Made by a program: the position numbers and the translations under genes | The notes under the pieces: model-generated | Told to the model about the DNA's origin: nothing | Database searches by the model: none | The model's input: the letters and a program-made list of their open reading frames with translations, nothing else | Shown: piece by piece, positions 27,661 through 40,333 of the stretch | How positions within the stretch are numbered: position 1 is the first letter of the stretch | How the letters are laid out: every line of letters starts with the position of its first letter | NCBI GenBank assembly: GCA_036937835.1 | Contig: CM072880.1 | Location: 18,000,001-18,064,000 of the forward strand | Reading direction: 5' to 3' | Source of the DNA: Pampus argenteus | Lineage: Eukaryota > Chordata > Actinopteri > Scombriformes > Stromateidae | Length of the DNA: 64,000 nt

Positions 27661-28429
27661 AACTGACAAGTACTGTTTTTCTTAAACAAGGAGCAATATT
27701 TTCAATCAAAACCATGTTTGCCATCAACAAGTAACTGATTTCTAATGATTAGGAGCAAAAAACTCACTTCTGAGAGCTTTCTGCAGCTTTTACTGTAACA
27801 TTTGTAAAAATAGCTTTATCTCAGCGAGAGAAGGCCAAAACTGACAACTATAGTTTTTCTTAAACAAGGAGCAATATTTTCAATCATAACCATGTTTGCC
27901 ATCAACAAGTAACTGATTTCTAATGATTATGAGCAAAAAACTCACTTCTGAGAGCTTCCTGCAGCTTTTACTGTAACATTTGTAAAAATAGCTTTATCTC
28001 AGCGAGAGAAGGCCAAAACTGACAACTATAGTTTTTCTTAAACAAGGAGCAATATTTTCAATCAAAACCATGTTTGCCATCAACAAGTAACTGATTTCTA
28101 ATGATTAGGAGCAACAAACTCACTTCTGAGAGCTTCCTGCAGCTTTTACTGTAACATTTGTAAAAATAGCTTTATCTCAGCGAGAGAAGGCCAAAACTGA
28201 CAAGTACTGTTTTTCTTAAACAAGGAGCAATATTTTCAAACAAAACCATGTTTGCCATCAACAAGTAACTGATTTCTAATGATTAGGAGTAAAAAACTCA
28301 CTTCTGAGAGCTTCCTGCAGCTTTTACTGTAACATTTGTAAAAATAGCTTTATCTCAGCGAGAGAAGGCCAAAACTGACAAGTACTGTTTTTCTTAAACA
28401 AGGAGCAATATTTTCAATCAAAACCATGT

Positions 28430-31400
28430 TTGCCATCAACAAGTAACTGATTTCTAATGATTATGAGCAAAAAACTCACTTCTGAGAGCTTCCTGCAGCT
28501 TTTACTGTAACATTTGTAAAAATAGCTTTCTCTCGGCGAGAGAAGCCCAAAACTGACAACTACTGTTTTTCTTAAACAAGGAGCAATATTTTCAATCAAA
28601 ACCATGTTTGCCATCAACAAGTAACTGATTTCTAATGATTTTGAGCAAAAAACTCACTTCTGAGAGCTTCCTGCAGCTTTTACTGTAACATTTGTAAAAA
28701 TAGCTTTATCTCAGCGAGAGAAGGCCAAAACTGACAACTACTGTTTTTCTTAAACAAGGAGCAATATTTTCAATCAAAACCATGTTTGCCATCAACAAGT
28801 AACTGATTTCTAATGATTAGGAGCAAAAAACTCACTTCTGAGAGCTTCCTGCAGCTTTTACTGTAACATTTGTAAAAATAGCTTTATCTCGGCGAGAGAA
28901 GGCCAAAACTGACAAGTACTGTTTTTCTTAAACAAGGAGCAATATTTTCAAACAAAACCATGTTTGCCATCAACAAGTAACTGATTTCTAATGATTAGGA
29001 GCAAAAAACTCACTTCTGAGAGCTTTCTGCAGCTTTTACTGTAACATTTGTAAAAATAGCTTTATCTCAGCGAGAGAAGGCCAAAACTGACAAGTACTGT
29101 TTTTCTTAAACAAGGAGCAATATTTTCAAACAAAACCATGTTTGCCATCAACAAGTAACTGATTTCTAATGATTAGGAGCAAAAAACTCACTTCTGAGAG
29201 CTTTCTGCAGCTTTTACTGTAACATTTGTAAAAATAGCTTTATCTCAGCGAGAGAAGGCCAAAACTGACAACTATAGTTTTTCTTAAACAAGGAGCAATA
29301 TTTTCAATCATAACCATGTTTGCCATCAACAAGTAACTGATTTCTAATGATTATGAGCAAAAAACTCACTTCTGAGAGCTTCCTGCAGCTTTTACTGTAA
29401 CATTTGTAAAAATAGCTTTATCTCAGCGAGAGAAGGCCAAAACTGACAACTACTGTTTTTCTTAAACAAGGAGCAATATTTTCAATCAAAACCATGTTTG
29501 CCATCAACAAGTAACTGATTTCTAATGATTATGAGCAAAAAACTCACTTCTGAGAGCTTCCTGCAGCTTTTACTGTAACATTTGTAAAAATAGCTTTCTC
29601 TCGGCGAGAGAAGGCCAAAACTGACAAGTACTGTTTTTCTTAAACAAGGAGCAATATTTTCAAACAAAACCATGTTTGCCATCAACAAGTAACTGATTTC
29701 TAATGATTAGGAGCAAAAAACTCACTTCTGAGAGCTTTCTGCAGCTTTTACTGTAACATTTGTAAAAATAGCTTTATCTCAGCGAGAGAAGGCCAAAACT
29801 GACAACTATAGTTTTTCTTAAACAAGGAGCAATATTTTCAATCAAAACCATGTTTGCCATCAACAAGTAACTGATTTCTAATGATTAGGAGCAAAAAACT
29901 CACTTCTGAGAGCTTCCTGCAGCTTTTACTGTAACATTTGTAAAAATAGCTTTATCTCAGCGAGAGAAGGCCAAAACTGACAACTATAGTTTTTCTTAAA
30001 CAAGGAGCAATATTTTCAATCATAACCATGTTTGCCATCAACAAGTAACTGATTTCTAATGATTATGAGCAAAAAACTCACTTCTGAGAGCTTCCTGCAG
30101 CTTTTACTGTAACATTTGTAAAAATAGCTTTATCTCAGCGAGAGAAGGCCAAAACTGACAACTATAGTTTTTCTTAAACAAGGAGCAATATTTTCAATCA
30201 AAACCATGTTTGCCATCAACAAGTAACTGATTTCTAATGATTAGGAGCAAAAAACTCACTTCTGAGAGCTTCCTGCAGCTTTTACTGTAACATTTGTAAA
30301 AATAGCTTTATCTCAGCGAGAGAAGGCCAAAACTGACAAGTACTGTTTTTCTTAAACAAGGAGCAATATTTTCAAACAAAACCATGTTTGCCATCAACAA
30401 GTAACTGATTTCTAATGATTAGGAGCAAAAAACTCACTTCTGAGAGCTTCCTGCAGCTTTTACTGTAACATTTGTAAAAATAGCTTTATCTCAGCGAGAG
30501 AAGGCCAAAACTGACAACTACTGTTTTTCTTAAACAAGGAGCAACATTTTCAATCAAAACCATGTTTGCCATCAACAAGTAACTGATTTCTAATGATTAT
30601 GAGCAAAAAACTCACTTCTGAGAGCTTCCTGCAGCTTTTACTGTAACATTTGTAAAAATAGCTTTCTCTCGGCGAGAGAAGCCCAAAACTGACAACTACT
30701 GTTTTTCTTAAACAAGGAGCAATATTTTCAATCAAAACCATGTTTGCCATCAACAAGTAACTGATTTCTAATGATTTTGAGCAAAAAACTCACTTCTGAG
30801 AGCTTCCTGCAGCTTTTACTGTAACATTTGTAAAAATAGCTTTATCTCAGCGAGAGAAGGCCAAAACTGACAACTACTGTTTTTCTTAAACAAGGAGCAA
30901 TATTTTCAATCAAAACCATGTTTGCCATCAACAAGTAACTGATTTCTAAAGATTAGGACCAAAAAACTCACTTCTGAAAGCTTCCTGCAGCTTTTACTGT
31001 AACATTTGTAAAAATAGCTTTCTCTCGGCGAGAGAAGCCCAAAACTGACAACTACTGTTTTTCTTAAACAAGGAGCAATATTTTCAATCAAAACCATGTT
31101 TGCCATCAACAAGTAACTGATTTCTAATGATTATGAGCAAAAAACTCACTTCTGAGAGCTTCCTGCAGCTTTTACTGTAACATTTGTAAAAATAGCTTTA
31201 TCTCAGCGAGAGAAGGCCAAAACTGACAAGTACTGTTTTTCTTAAACAGGGAGCAATATTTTCAAACAAAACCATGTTTGCCATCAACAAGTAACTGATT
31301 TCTAATGATTATGAGCAAAAAACTCACTTCTGAGAGCTTCCTGCAGCTTTTACTGTAACATTTGTAAAAATAGCTTTATCTCAGCGAGAGAAGGCCAAAA
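28430..31400 (-). repeat. Block of about 17 units copied 10.1 kb away (right copy)
   Basis: Second copy of 18.28-21.26 kb. The only clear difference noticed by eye is GCAACATTTTC near 30541 instead of GCAATATTTTC, which destroys the SspI site. Its last part (about 30.43-31.4 kb) is copied again at about 34.88-35.85 kb at an offset of 4,450 bp (25 units). Confidence 0.85.
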
Positions 31401-32539
31401 CTGACAAGTACTGTTTTTCTTAAACAAGGAGCAATATTTTCAAACAAAACCATGTTTGCCATCAACAAGTAACTGATTTCTAATGATTAGGAGCAAAAAA
31501 CTCACTTCTGAGAGCTTCCTGCAGCTTTTACTGTAACATTTGTAAAAATAGCTTTCTCTCGGCGAGAGAAGTCCAAAACTGACAACTACTGTTTTTCTTA
31601 AACAAGGAGCAATATTTTCAATCAAAACCATGTTTGCCATCAACAAGTAACTGATTTCTAATGATTAGGAGCAAAAAACTCACTTCTGAGAGCTTCCTGC
31701 AGCTTTTACTGTAACATTTGTAAAAATAGCTTTATCTCGGCGAGAGAAGGCCAAAACTGACAAGTACTGTTTTTCTTAAACAAGGAGCAATATTTTCAAA
31801 CAAAACCATGTTTGCCATCAACAAGTAACTGATTTCTAATGATTAGGAGCAAAAAACTCACTTCTGAGAGCTTCCTGCAGCTTTTACTGTAACATTTGTA
31901 AAAATAGCTTTCTCTCGGCGAGAGAAGCCCAAAACTGACAACTACTGTTTTTCTTAAACAAGGAGCAATATTTTCAATCAAAACCATGTTTGCCATCAAC
32001 AAGTAACTGATTTCTAATGATTTTGAGCAAAAAACTCACTTCTGAGAGCTTCCTGCAGCTTTTACTGTAACATTTGTAAAAATAGCTTTATCTCAGCGAG
32101 AGAAGGCCAAAACTGACAACTACTGTTTTTCTTAAACAAGGAGCAATATTTTCAATCAAAACCATGTTTGCCATCAACAAGTAACTGATTTCTAATGATT
32201 ATGAGCAAAAACTTCACTTCTGAGAGCTTCCTGCAGCTTTTACTGTAACATTTGTAAAAATAGCTTTATCTCAGCGAGAGAAGGCCAAAACTGACAAGTA
32301 CTGTTTTTCTAAAACAAGGAGCAATATTTTCAATCAAAACCATGTTTGCCATCAACAAGTAACTGATTTCTAATGATTAGGAGCAAAAAACTCACTTCTG
32401 AGAGCTTCCTGCAGCTTTTACTGTAACATTTGTAAAAATAGCTTTCTCTCGGCGAGAGAAGCCCAAAACTGACAACTACTGTTTTTCTTAAACAAGGAGC
32501 AATATTTTCAATCAAAACCATGTTTGCCATCAACAAGTA

Positions 32540-35500
32540 ACTGATTTCTATTGATTAGGAGCAAAAAACTCACTTCTGAGAGCTTCCTGCAGCTTTTACT
32601 GTAACATTTGTAAAAATAGCTTTATCTCAGCGAGAGAAGGCCAAAACTGACAACTACTGTTTTTCTTAAACAAGGAGCAATATTTTCAATCAAAACCATG
32701 TTTGCCATCAACAAGTAACTGATTTCTAATGATTATGAGCAAAAAACTCACTTCTGAGAGCTTCCTGCAGCTTTTACTGTAACATTTGTAAAAATAGCTT
32801 TCTCTCGGCGAGAGAAGCCCAAAACTGACAACTACTGTTTTTCTTAAACAAGGAGCAATATTTTCAATCAAAACCATGTTTGCCATCAACAAGTAACTGA
32901 TTTCTAATGATTTTGAGCAAAAAACTCACTTCTGAGAGCTTCCTGCAGCTTTTACTGTAACATTTGTAAAAATAGCTTTATCTCAGCGAGAGAAGGCCAA
33001 AACTGACAACTACTGTTTTTCTTAAACAAGGAGCAATATTTTCAATCAAATCCATGTTTGCCATCAACAAGTAACTGATTTCTAATTATTAGGAGCAAAA
33101 AACTCACTTCTGAGAGCTTCCTGCAGCTTTTACTGTAACATTTGTAAAAATAGCTTTATCTCAGCGAGAGAAGGCCAAAACTGACAACTACTGTTTTTCT
33201 TAACCAAGGAGCATTATTTTCAATCAAAACCATGTTTGCCATCAACAAGTAACTGATTTCTAATTATTATGAGCAAAAAACTCACTTCTGAGAGCTTCCT
33301 GCAGCTTTTACTGTAACATTTGTAAAAATAGCTTTATCTCAGCGAGAGAAGGCCAAAACTGACAAGTACTGTTTTTCTTAAACAAGGAGCAATATTTTCA
33401 ATCAAAACCATGTTTGCCATCAACAAGTAACTGATTTCTAATGATTAGGAGCAAAAAACTCACTTCTGAGAGCTTCCTGCAGCTTTTACTGTAACATTTG
33501 TAAAAATAGCTTTCTCTCGGCGAGAGAAGCCCAAAACTGACAACTACTGTTTTTCTTAAACAAGGAGCAATATTTTCAATCAAAACCATGTTTGCCATCA
33601 ACAAGTAACTGATTTCTAATGATTTTGAGCAAAAAACTCACTTCTGAGAGCTTCCTGCAGCTTTTACTGTAACATTTGTAAAAATAGCTTTATCTCAGCG
33701 AGAGAAGGCCAAAACTGACAACTACTGTTTTTCTTAAACAAGGAGCAATATTTTCAATCAAAACCATGTTTGCCATCAACAAGTAACTGATTTCTAATTA
33801 TTAGGAGCAAAAAACTCACTTCTGAGAGCTTCCTGCAGCTTTTACTGTAACATTTGTAAAAATAGCTTTATCTCAGCGAGAGAAGGCCAAAACTGACAAC
33901 TACTGTTTTTCTTAACCAAGGAGCATTATTTTCAATCAAAACCATGTTTGCCATCAACAAGTAACTGATTTCTAATGATTATGAGCAAAAAACTCACTTC
34001 TGAGAGCTTCCTGCAGCTTTTACTGTAACATTTGTAAAAATAGCTTTATCTCAGCGAGAGAAGGCCAAAACTGACAACTACTGTTTTTCTTAAACAAGGA
34101 GCAATATTTTCAATCAAAACCATGTTTGCCATCAACAAGTAACTGATTTCTAATGATTATGAGCAAAAAACTCACTTCTGAGAGCTTCCTGCAGCTTTTA
34201 CTGTAACATTTGTAAAAATAGCTTTCTCTCGGCGAGAGAAGGCCAAAACTGACAAGTACTGTTTTTCTTAAACAAGGAGCAATATTTTCAAACAAAACCA
34301 TGTTTGCCATCAACAAGTAACTGATTTCTAATGATTAGGAGCAAAAAACTCACTTCTGAGAGCTTTCTGCAGCTTTTACTGTAACATTTGTAAAAATAGC
34401 TTTATCTCAGCGAGAGAAGGCCAAAACTGACAACTATAGTTTTTCTTAAACAAGGAGCAATATTTTCAATCAAAACCATGTTTGCCATCAACAAGTAACT
34501 GATTTCTAATGATTAGGAGCAAAAAACTCACTTCTGAGAGCTTCCTGCAGCTTTTACTGTAACATTTGTAAAAATAGCTTTATCTCAGCGAGAGAAGGCC
34601 AAAACTGACAACTATAGTTTTTCTTAAACAAGGAGCAATATTTTCAATCAAAACCATGTTTGCCATCAACAAGTAACTGATTTCTAATGATTAGGAGCAA
34701 AAAACTCACTTCTGAGAGCTTCCTGCAGCTTTTACTGTAACATTTGTAAAAATAGCTTTATCTCAGCGAGAGAAGGCCAAAACTGACAAGTACTGTTTTT
34801 CTTAAACAAGGAGCAATATTTTCAAACAAAACCATGTTTGCCATCAACAAGTAACTGATTTCTAATGATTAGGAGCAAAAAACTCACTTCTGAGAGCTTC
34901 CTGCAGCTTTTACTGTAACATTTGTAAAAATAGCTTTATCTCAGCGAGAGAAGTCCAAAACTGACAACTACTGTTTTTCTTAAACAAGGAGCAATATTTT
35001 CAATCAAAACCATGTTTGCCATCAACAAGTAACTGATTTCTAATGATTATGAGCAAAAAACTCACTTCTGAGAGCTTCCTGCAGCTTTTACTGTAACATT
35101 TGTAAAAATAGCTTTCTCTCGGCGAGAGAAGCCCAAAACTGACAACTACTGTTTTTCTTAAACAAGGAGCAATATTTTCAATCAAAACCATGTTTGCCAT
35201 CAACAAGTAACTGATTTCTAATGATTTTGAGCAAAAAACTCACTTCTGAGAGCTTCCTGCAGCTTTTACTGTAACATTTGTAAAAATAGCTTTATCTCAG
35301 CGAGAGAAGGCCAAAACTGACAACTACTGTTTTTCTTAAACAAGGAGCAATATTTTCAATCAAAACCATGTTTGCCATCAACAAGTAACTGATTTCTAAA
35401 GATTAGGACCAAAAAACTCACTTCTGAAAGCTTCCTGCAGCTTTTACTGTAACATTTGTAAAAATAGCTTTCTCTCGGCGAGAGAAGCCCAAAACTGACA

Positions 35501-37880
35501 ACTACTGTTTTTCTTAAACAAGGAGCAATATTTTCAATCAAAACCATGTTTGCCATCAACAAGTAACTGATTTCTAATGATTATGAGCAAAAAACTCACT
35601 TCTGAGAGCTTCCTGCAGCTTTTACTGTAACATTTGTAAAAATAGCTTTATCTCAGCGAGAGAAGGCCAAAACTGACAAGTACTGTTTTTCTTAAACAGG
35701 GAGCAATATTTTCAAACAAAACCATGTTTGCCATCAACAAGTAACTGATTTCTAATGATTATGAGCAAAAAACTCACTTCTGAGAGCTTCCTGCAGCTTT
35801 TACTGTAACATTTGTAAAAATAGCTTTATCTCAGCGAGAGAAGGCCAAAACTGACAAGTACTGTTTTTCTAAAACAAGGAGCAATATTTTCAAACAAAAC
35901 CATGTTTGCCATCAACAAGTAACTGATTTCTAATGATTAGGAGCAAAAAACTCACTTCTGAGAGCTTCCTGCAGCTTTTACTGTAACATTTGTAAAAATA
36001 GCTTTCTCTCGGCGAGAGAAGCCCAAAACTGACAACTACTGTTTTTCTTAAACAAGGAGCAATATTTTCAATCAAAACCATGTTTGCCATCAACAAGTAA
36101 CTGATTTCTATTGATTAGGAGCAAAAAACTCACTTCTGAGAGCTTCCTGCAGCTTTTACTGTAACATTTGTAAAAATAGCTTTATCTCAGCGAGAGAAGG
36201 CCAAAACTGACAACTACTGTTTTTCTTAAACAAGGAGCAATATTTTCAATCAAAACCATGTTTGCCATCAACAAGTAACTGATTTCTAATGATTATGAGC
36301 AAAAAACTCACTTCTGAGAGCTTCCTGCAGCTTTTACTGTAACATTTGTAAAAATAGCTTTCTCTCGGCGAGAGAAGCCCAAAACTGACAACTACTGTTT
36401 TTCTTAAACAAGGAGCAATATTTTCAATCAAAACCATGTTTGCCATCAACAAGTAACTGATTTCTAATGATTTTGAGCAAAAAACTCACTTCTGAGAGCT
36501 TCCTGCAGCTTTTACTGTAACATTTGTAAAAATAGCTTTATCTCAGCGAGAGAAGGCCAAAACTGACAACTACTGTTTTTCTTAAACAAGGAGCAATATT
36601 TTCAATCAAAACCATGTTTGCCATCAACAAGTAACTGATTTCTAATGATTAGGAGCAAAAAACTCACTTCTGAGAGCTTCCTGCAGCTTTTACTGTAACA
36701 TTTGTAAAAATAGCTTTATCTCAGCGAGAGAAGGCCAAAACTGACAACTACTGTTTTTCTTAAACAAGGAGCAATATTTTCAATCAAAACCATGTTTGCC
36801 ATCAACAAGTAACTGATTTCTAATGATTAGGAGCAAAAAACTCACTTCTGAGAGCTTCCTGCAGCTTTTACTGTAACATTTGTAAAAATAGCTTTATCTC
36901 AGCGAGAGAAGGCCAAAACTGACAACTACTGTTTTTCTTAAACAAGGAGCAATATTTTCAATCAAAACCATGTTTGCCATCAACAAGTAACTGATTTCTA
37001 ATGATTATGAGCAAAAAACTCACTTCTGAGAGCTTCCTGCAGCTTTTACTGTAACATTTGTAAAAATAGCTTTATCTCAGCGAGAGAAGGCCAAAACTGA
37101 CAACTACTGTTTTTCTTAAACAAGGAGCAATATTTTCAATCAAAACCATGTTTGCCATCAACAAGTAACTGATTTCTAATTATTAGGAGCAAAAAACTCA
37201 CTTCTGAGAGCTTCCTGCAGCTTTTACTGTAACATTTGTAAAAATAGCTTTATCTCAGCGAGAGAAGGCCAAAACTGACAACTACTGTTTTTCTTAACCA
37301 AGGAGCATTATTTTCAATCAAAACCATGTTTGCCATCAACAAGTAACTGATTTCTAATTATTATGAGCAAAAAACTCACTTCTGAGAGCTTCCTGCAGCT
37401 TTTACTGTAACATTTGTAAAAATAGCTTTATCTCAGCGAGAGAAGGCCAAAACTGACAAGTACTGTTTTTCTTAAACAAGGAGCAATATTTTCAATCAAA
37501 ACCATGTTTGCCATCAACAAGTAACTGATTTCTAATGATTAGGAGCAAAAAACTCACTTCTGAGAGCTTCCTGCAGCTTTTACTGTAACATTTGTAAAAA
37601 TAGCTTTCTCTCGGCGAGAGAAGCCCAAAACTGACAACTACTGTTTTTCTTAAACAAGGAGCAATATTTTCAATCAAAACCATGTTTGCCATCAACAAGT
37701 AACTGATTTCTAATGATTTTGAGCAAAAAACTCACTTCTGAGAGCTTCCTGCAGCTTTTACTGTAACATTTGTAAAAATAGCTTTCTCTCGGCGAGAGAA
37801 GCCCAAAACTGACAACTACTGTTTTTCTTAAACAAGGAGCAATATTTTCAATCAAAACCATGTTTGCCATCAACAAGTAA
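32540..37880 (-). repeat. Mosaic stretch with TAATTATTAGGAG and GGAGCATTATTTTC units
   Basis: A unit pair with TCTAATTATTAGGAG followed by CTTAACCAAGGAGCATTATT recurs near 33085-33215, 33795-33925 and 37175-37310. Units with CTATTGATTAGGAG near 32548 and 36108 place 32.54-33.0 and 36.10-36.5 kb in register at an offset of 3,560 bp (20 units). GCATTATT destroys the SspI site in those units. Related TAATTATTAGGAG units occur near 2113-3535 at the far left, with CTTAACCAAGG but without GCATTATT. Confidence 0.65.
34880..35850 (-). repeat. Third copy of part of the 18.3/28.4 kb block
   Basis: Matches about 30.43-31.40 kb at an offset of 4,450 bp. It includes the type C unit and AAACAGGGAGC (near 35696). 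Upstream, units from about 34.15 kb resemble 29.52 kb onward at an offset of 4,628 bp, so one unit has been lost between them. Private changes are GAAGTCC near 34953 and TTTTTCTAAAACAAGG near 35868; the latter is also seen near 32308. Confidence 0.75.
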
Positions 37881-40201
37881 CTGATTTCTAATGATTTTGA
37901 GCAAAAAACTCACTTCTGAGAGCTTCCTGCAGCTTTTACTGTAACATTTGTAAAAATAGCTTTATCTCAGCGAGAGAAGGCCAAAACTGACAAGTACTGT
38001 TTTTCTTAAACAAGGAGCAATATTTTCAAACAAAACCATGTTTGCCATCAACAAGTAACTGATTTCTAATGATTAGGAGCAAAAAACTCACTTCTGAGAG
38101 CTTCCTGCAGCTTTTACTGTAACATTTGTAAAAATAGCTTTCTCTCGGCGAGAGAAGCCCAAAACTGACAACTACTGTTTTTCTTAAACAAGGAGCAATA
38201 TTTTCAATCAAAACCATGTTTGCCATCAACAAGTAACTGATTTCTAATGATTAGGAGCAAACAACTCACTTCTGAGAGCTTCCTGCAGCTTTTACTGTAA
38301 CATTTGTAAAAATAGCTTTATCTCGGCGAGAGAAGGCCAAAACTGACAACTACTGTTTTTCTTAAACAAGGAGCAATATTTTCAATCAAAACCATGTTTG
38401 CCATCAACAAGTAACTGATTTCTAATGATTATGAGCAAAAAACTCACTTCTGAGAGCTTCCTGCAGCTTTTACTGTAACATTTGTAAAAATAGCTTTCTC
38501 TCGGCGAGAGAAGCCCAAAACTGACAACTACTGTTTTTCTTAAACAAGGAGCAATATTTTCAATCAAAACCATGTTTGCCATCAACAAGTAACTGATTTC
38601 TAATGATTATGAGCAAAAAACTCACTTCTGAGAGCTTCCTGCAGCTTTTACTGTAACATTTGTAAAAATAGCTTTATCTCAGCGAGAGAAGGCCAAAACT
38701 GACAAGTACTGTTTTTCTTAAACAAGGAGCAATATTTTCAAACAAAACCATGTTTGCCATCAACAAGTAACTGATTTCTAATGATTAGGAGCAAAAAACT
38801 CACTTCTGAGAGCTTCCTGCAGCTTTTACTGTAACATTTGTAAAAATAGCTTTCTCTCGGCGAGAGAAGCCCAAAACTGACAACTACTGTTTTTCTTAAA
38901 CAAGGAGCAATATTTTCAATCAAAACCATGTTTGCCATCAACAAGTAACTGATTTCTAATGATTAGGAGCAAACAACTCACTTCTGAGAGCTTCCTGCAG
39001 CTTTTACTGTAACATTTGTAAAAATAGCTTTATCTCGGCGAGAGAAGCCCAAAACTGACAACTACTGTTTTTCTTAAACAAGGAGCAATATTTTCAATCA
39101 AAACCATGTTTGCCATCAACAAGTAACTGATTTCTAATGATTATGAGCAAAAAAACTCACTTCTGAGAGCTTCCTGCAGCTTTTACTGTAACATTTGTAA
39201 AAATAGCTTTCTCTCGGCGAGAGAAGCCCAAAACTGACAACTACTGTTTTTCTTAAACAAGGAGCAATATTTTCAATCAAAACCATGTTTGCCATCAACA
39301 AGTAACTGATTTCTAATGATTATGAGCAAAAAACTCACTTCTGAGAGCTTCCTGCAGCTTTTACTGTAACATTTGTAAAAATAGCTTTATCTCAGCGAGA
39401 GAAGGCCAAAACTGACAAGTACTGTTTTTCTTAAACAAGGAGCAATATTTTCAAACAAAACCATGTTTGCCATCAACAAGTAACTGATTTCTAATGATTA
39501 GGAGCAAAAAACTCACTTCTGAGAGCTTCCTGCAGCTTTTACTGTAACATTTGTAAAAATAGCTTTCTCTCGGCGAGAGAAGCCCAAAACTGACAACTAC
39601 TGTTTTTCTTAAACAAGGAGCAATATTTTCAATCAAAACCATGTTTGCCATCAACAAGTAACTGATTTCTAATGATTAGGAGCAAAAAACTCACTTCTGA
39701 GAGCTTCCTGCAGCTTTTACTGTAACATTTGTAAAAATAGCTTTATCTCGGCGAGAGAAGGCCAAAACTGACAACTACTGTTTTTCTTAAACAAGGAGCA
39801 ATATTTTCAATCAAAACCATGTTTGCCATCAACAAGTAACTGATTTCTAATGATTATGAGCAAAAAACTCACTTCTGTGAGCTTCCTGCAGCTTTTACTG
39901 TAACATTTGTAAAAATAGCTTTATCTCAGCGAGAGAAGGCCAAAACTGACAAGTACTGTTTTTCTTAAACAAGGAGCAATATTTTCAATCAAAACCATGT
40001 TTGCCATCAACAAGTAACTGATTTCTAATGATTAGGAGCAAAAAACTCACTTCTGAGAGCTTCCTGCAGCTTTTACTGTAACATTTGTAAAAATAGCTTT
40101 ATCTCGGCGAGAGAAGGCCAAAACTGACAACTACTGTTTTTCTTAAACAAGGAGCAATATTTTCAATCAAAACCATGTTTGCCATCAACAAGTAACTGAT
40201 T

Positions 40202-40317
40202 TCTAATGATTAGGAGCAAAAAACTCACTTCTGAGAGCTTCCTGCAGCTTTTACTGTAACATTTGTAAAAATAGCTTTATCTCAGCGAGAGAAGGCCAAA
40301 ACTGACAAGTACTGTTT
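40202..40317 (-). repeat. Truncated 116-bp satellite unit at the left side of the junction
   Basis: The unit begins normally with TCTAATGATTAGGAGC and carries type B marks (ATCTCAGCG, GAGAAGGCC, CAAGTACTG). It then ends at ACTGTTT, missing the final 62 bp that would hold the AATATT and CCATGTTTGCC segments. It is the only clearly truncated unit seen in the window. Confidence 0.85.
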
Positions 40318-40333
40318 ACTATTACTATAGTTG
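40318..40333. other. Strand-switch junction between the two satellite arms
   Basis: The last in-phase left-arm bases are ACTGTTT at 40311-40317, where a normal unit continues TTCTTAAAC. The next 16 bases are ACTATTACTATAGTTG, and then the right arm starts at 40334 with AATCAGTTAC. The filler contains TACTAT twice in tandem (40317-40322 and 40323-40328) and the 8-nt palindrome ACTATAGT (40324-40331). ACTATAGTTG at 40324-40333 also matches a normal right-arm variant at unit 65-74, where it is followed by TCAGTT; at the junction AATCAGTT follows, so TCAGTT is shared by both positions. The left end 40311-40317 can pair with AAACAGT at 40396-40402, so a fold-back would have arms of many kilobases around a 78-nt loop. 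The inversion could be biological or an assembly join. Confidence 0.85.

Larger units (their letters stand above)
1..40317 (-). repeat. Left arm: about 226 tandem copies of a 178-bp satellite unit
   Basis: The region is an uninterrupted head-to-tail array. Every unit carries the same landmarks at 178-bp spacing: a PstI core CTGCAG, an SspI core AATATT, an A-run next to CTCACTTC and the segment CCATGTTTGCCATC. Read on the plus strand, each unit runs from TCTAAT to GTAACTGATT, the reverse complement of the right arm. Phase is kept throughout apart from small indels. One is a 3-nt loss near 2273 (CATCAAGTAAC instead of CATCAACAAGTAAC). Others are single added A's in GTAAAAATAGC (about 3780, 4490, 5740, 11435, 14815), one lost A near 8004, one lost T near 10417 and 13798, and one added A near 39153. 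The last unit (from 40202) stops after 116 bp at the junction. No unique sequence or inserted element was seen. The array continues past the left window edge. Function is unknown; centromeric or pericentromeric heterochromatin is an inference from size and structure only. Confidence 0.97.

Noticed and set aside
1..40317. CRISPR array
   Set aside because: Repeats are contiguous 178-bp units without unique spacers, and no cas-like gene is present.
40318..40333. Junction filler as a transposon target-site duplication
   Set aside because: TACTAT occurs twice in direct tandem with nothing between, and no element lies at the junction.
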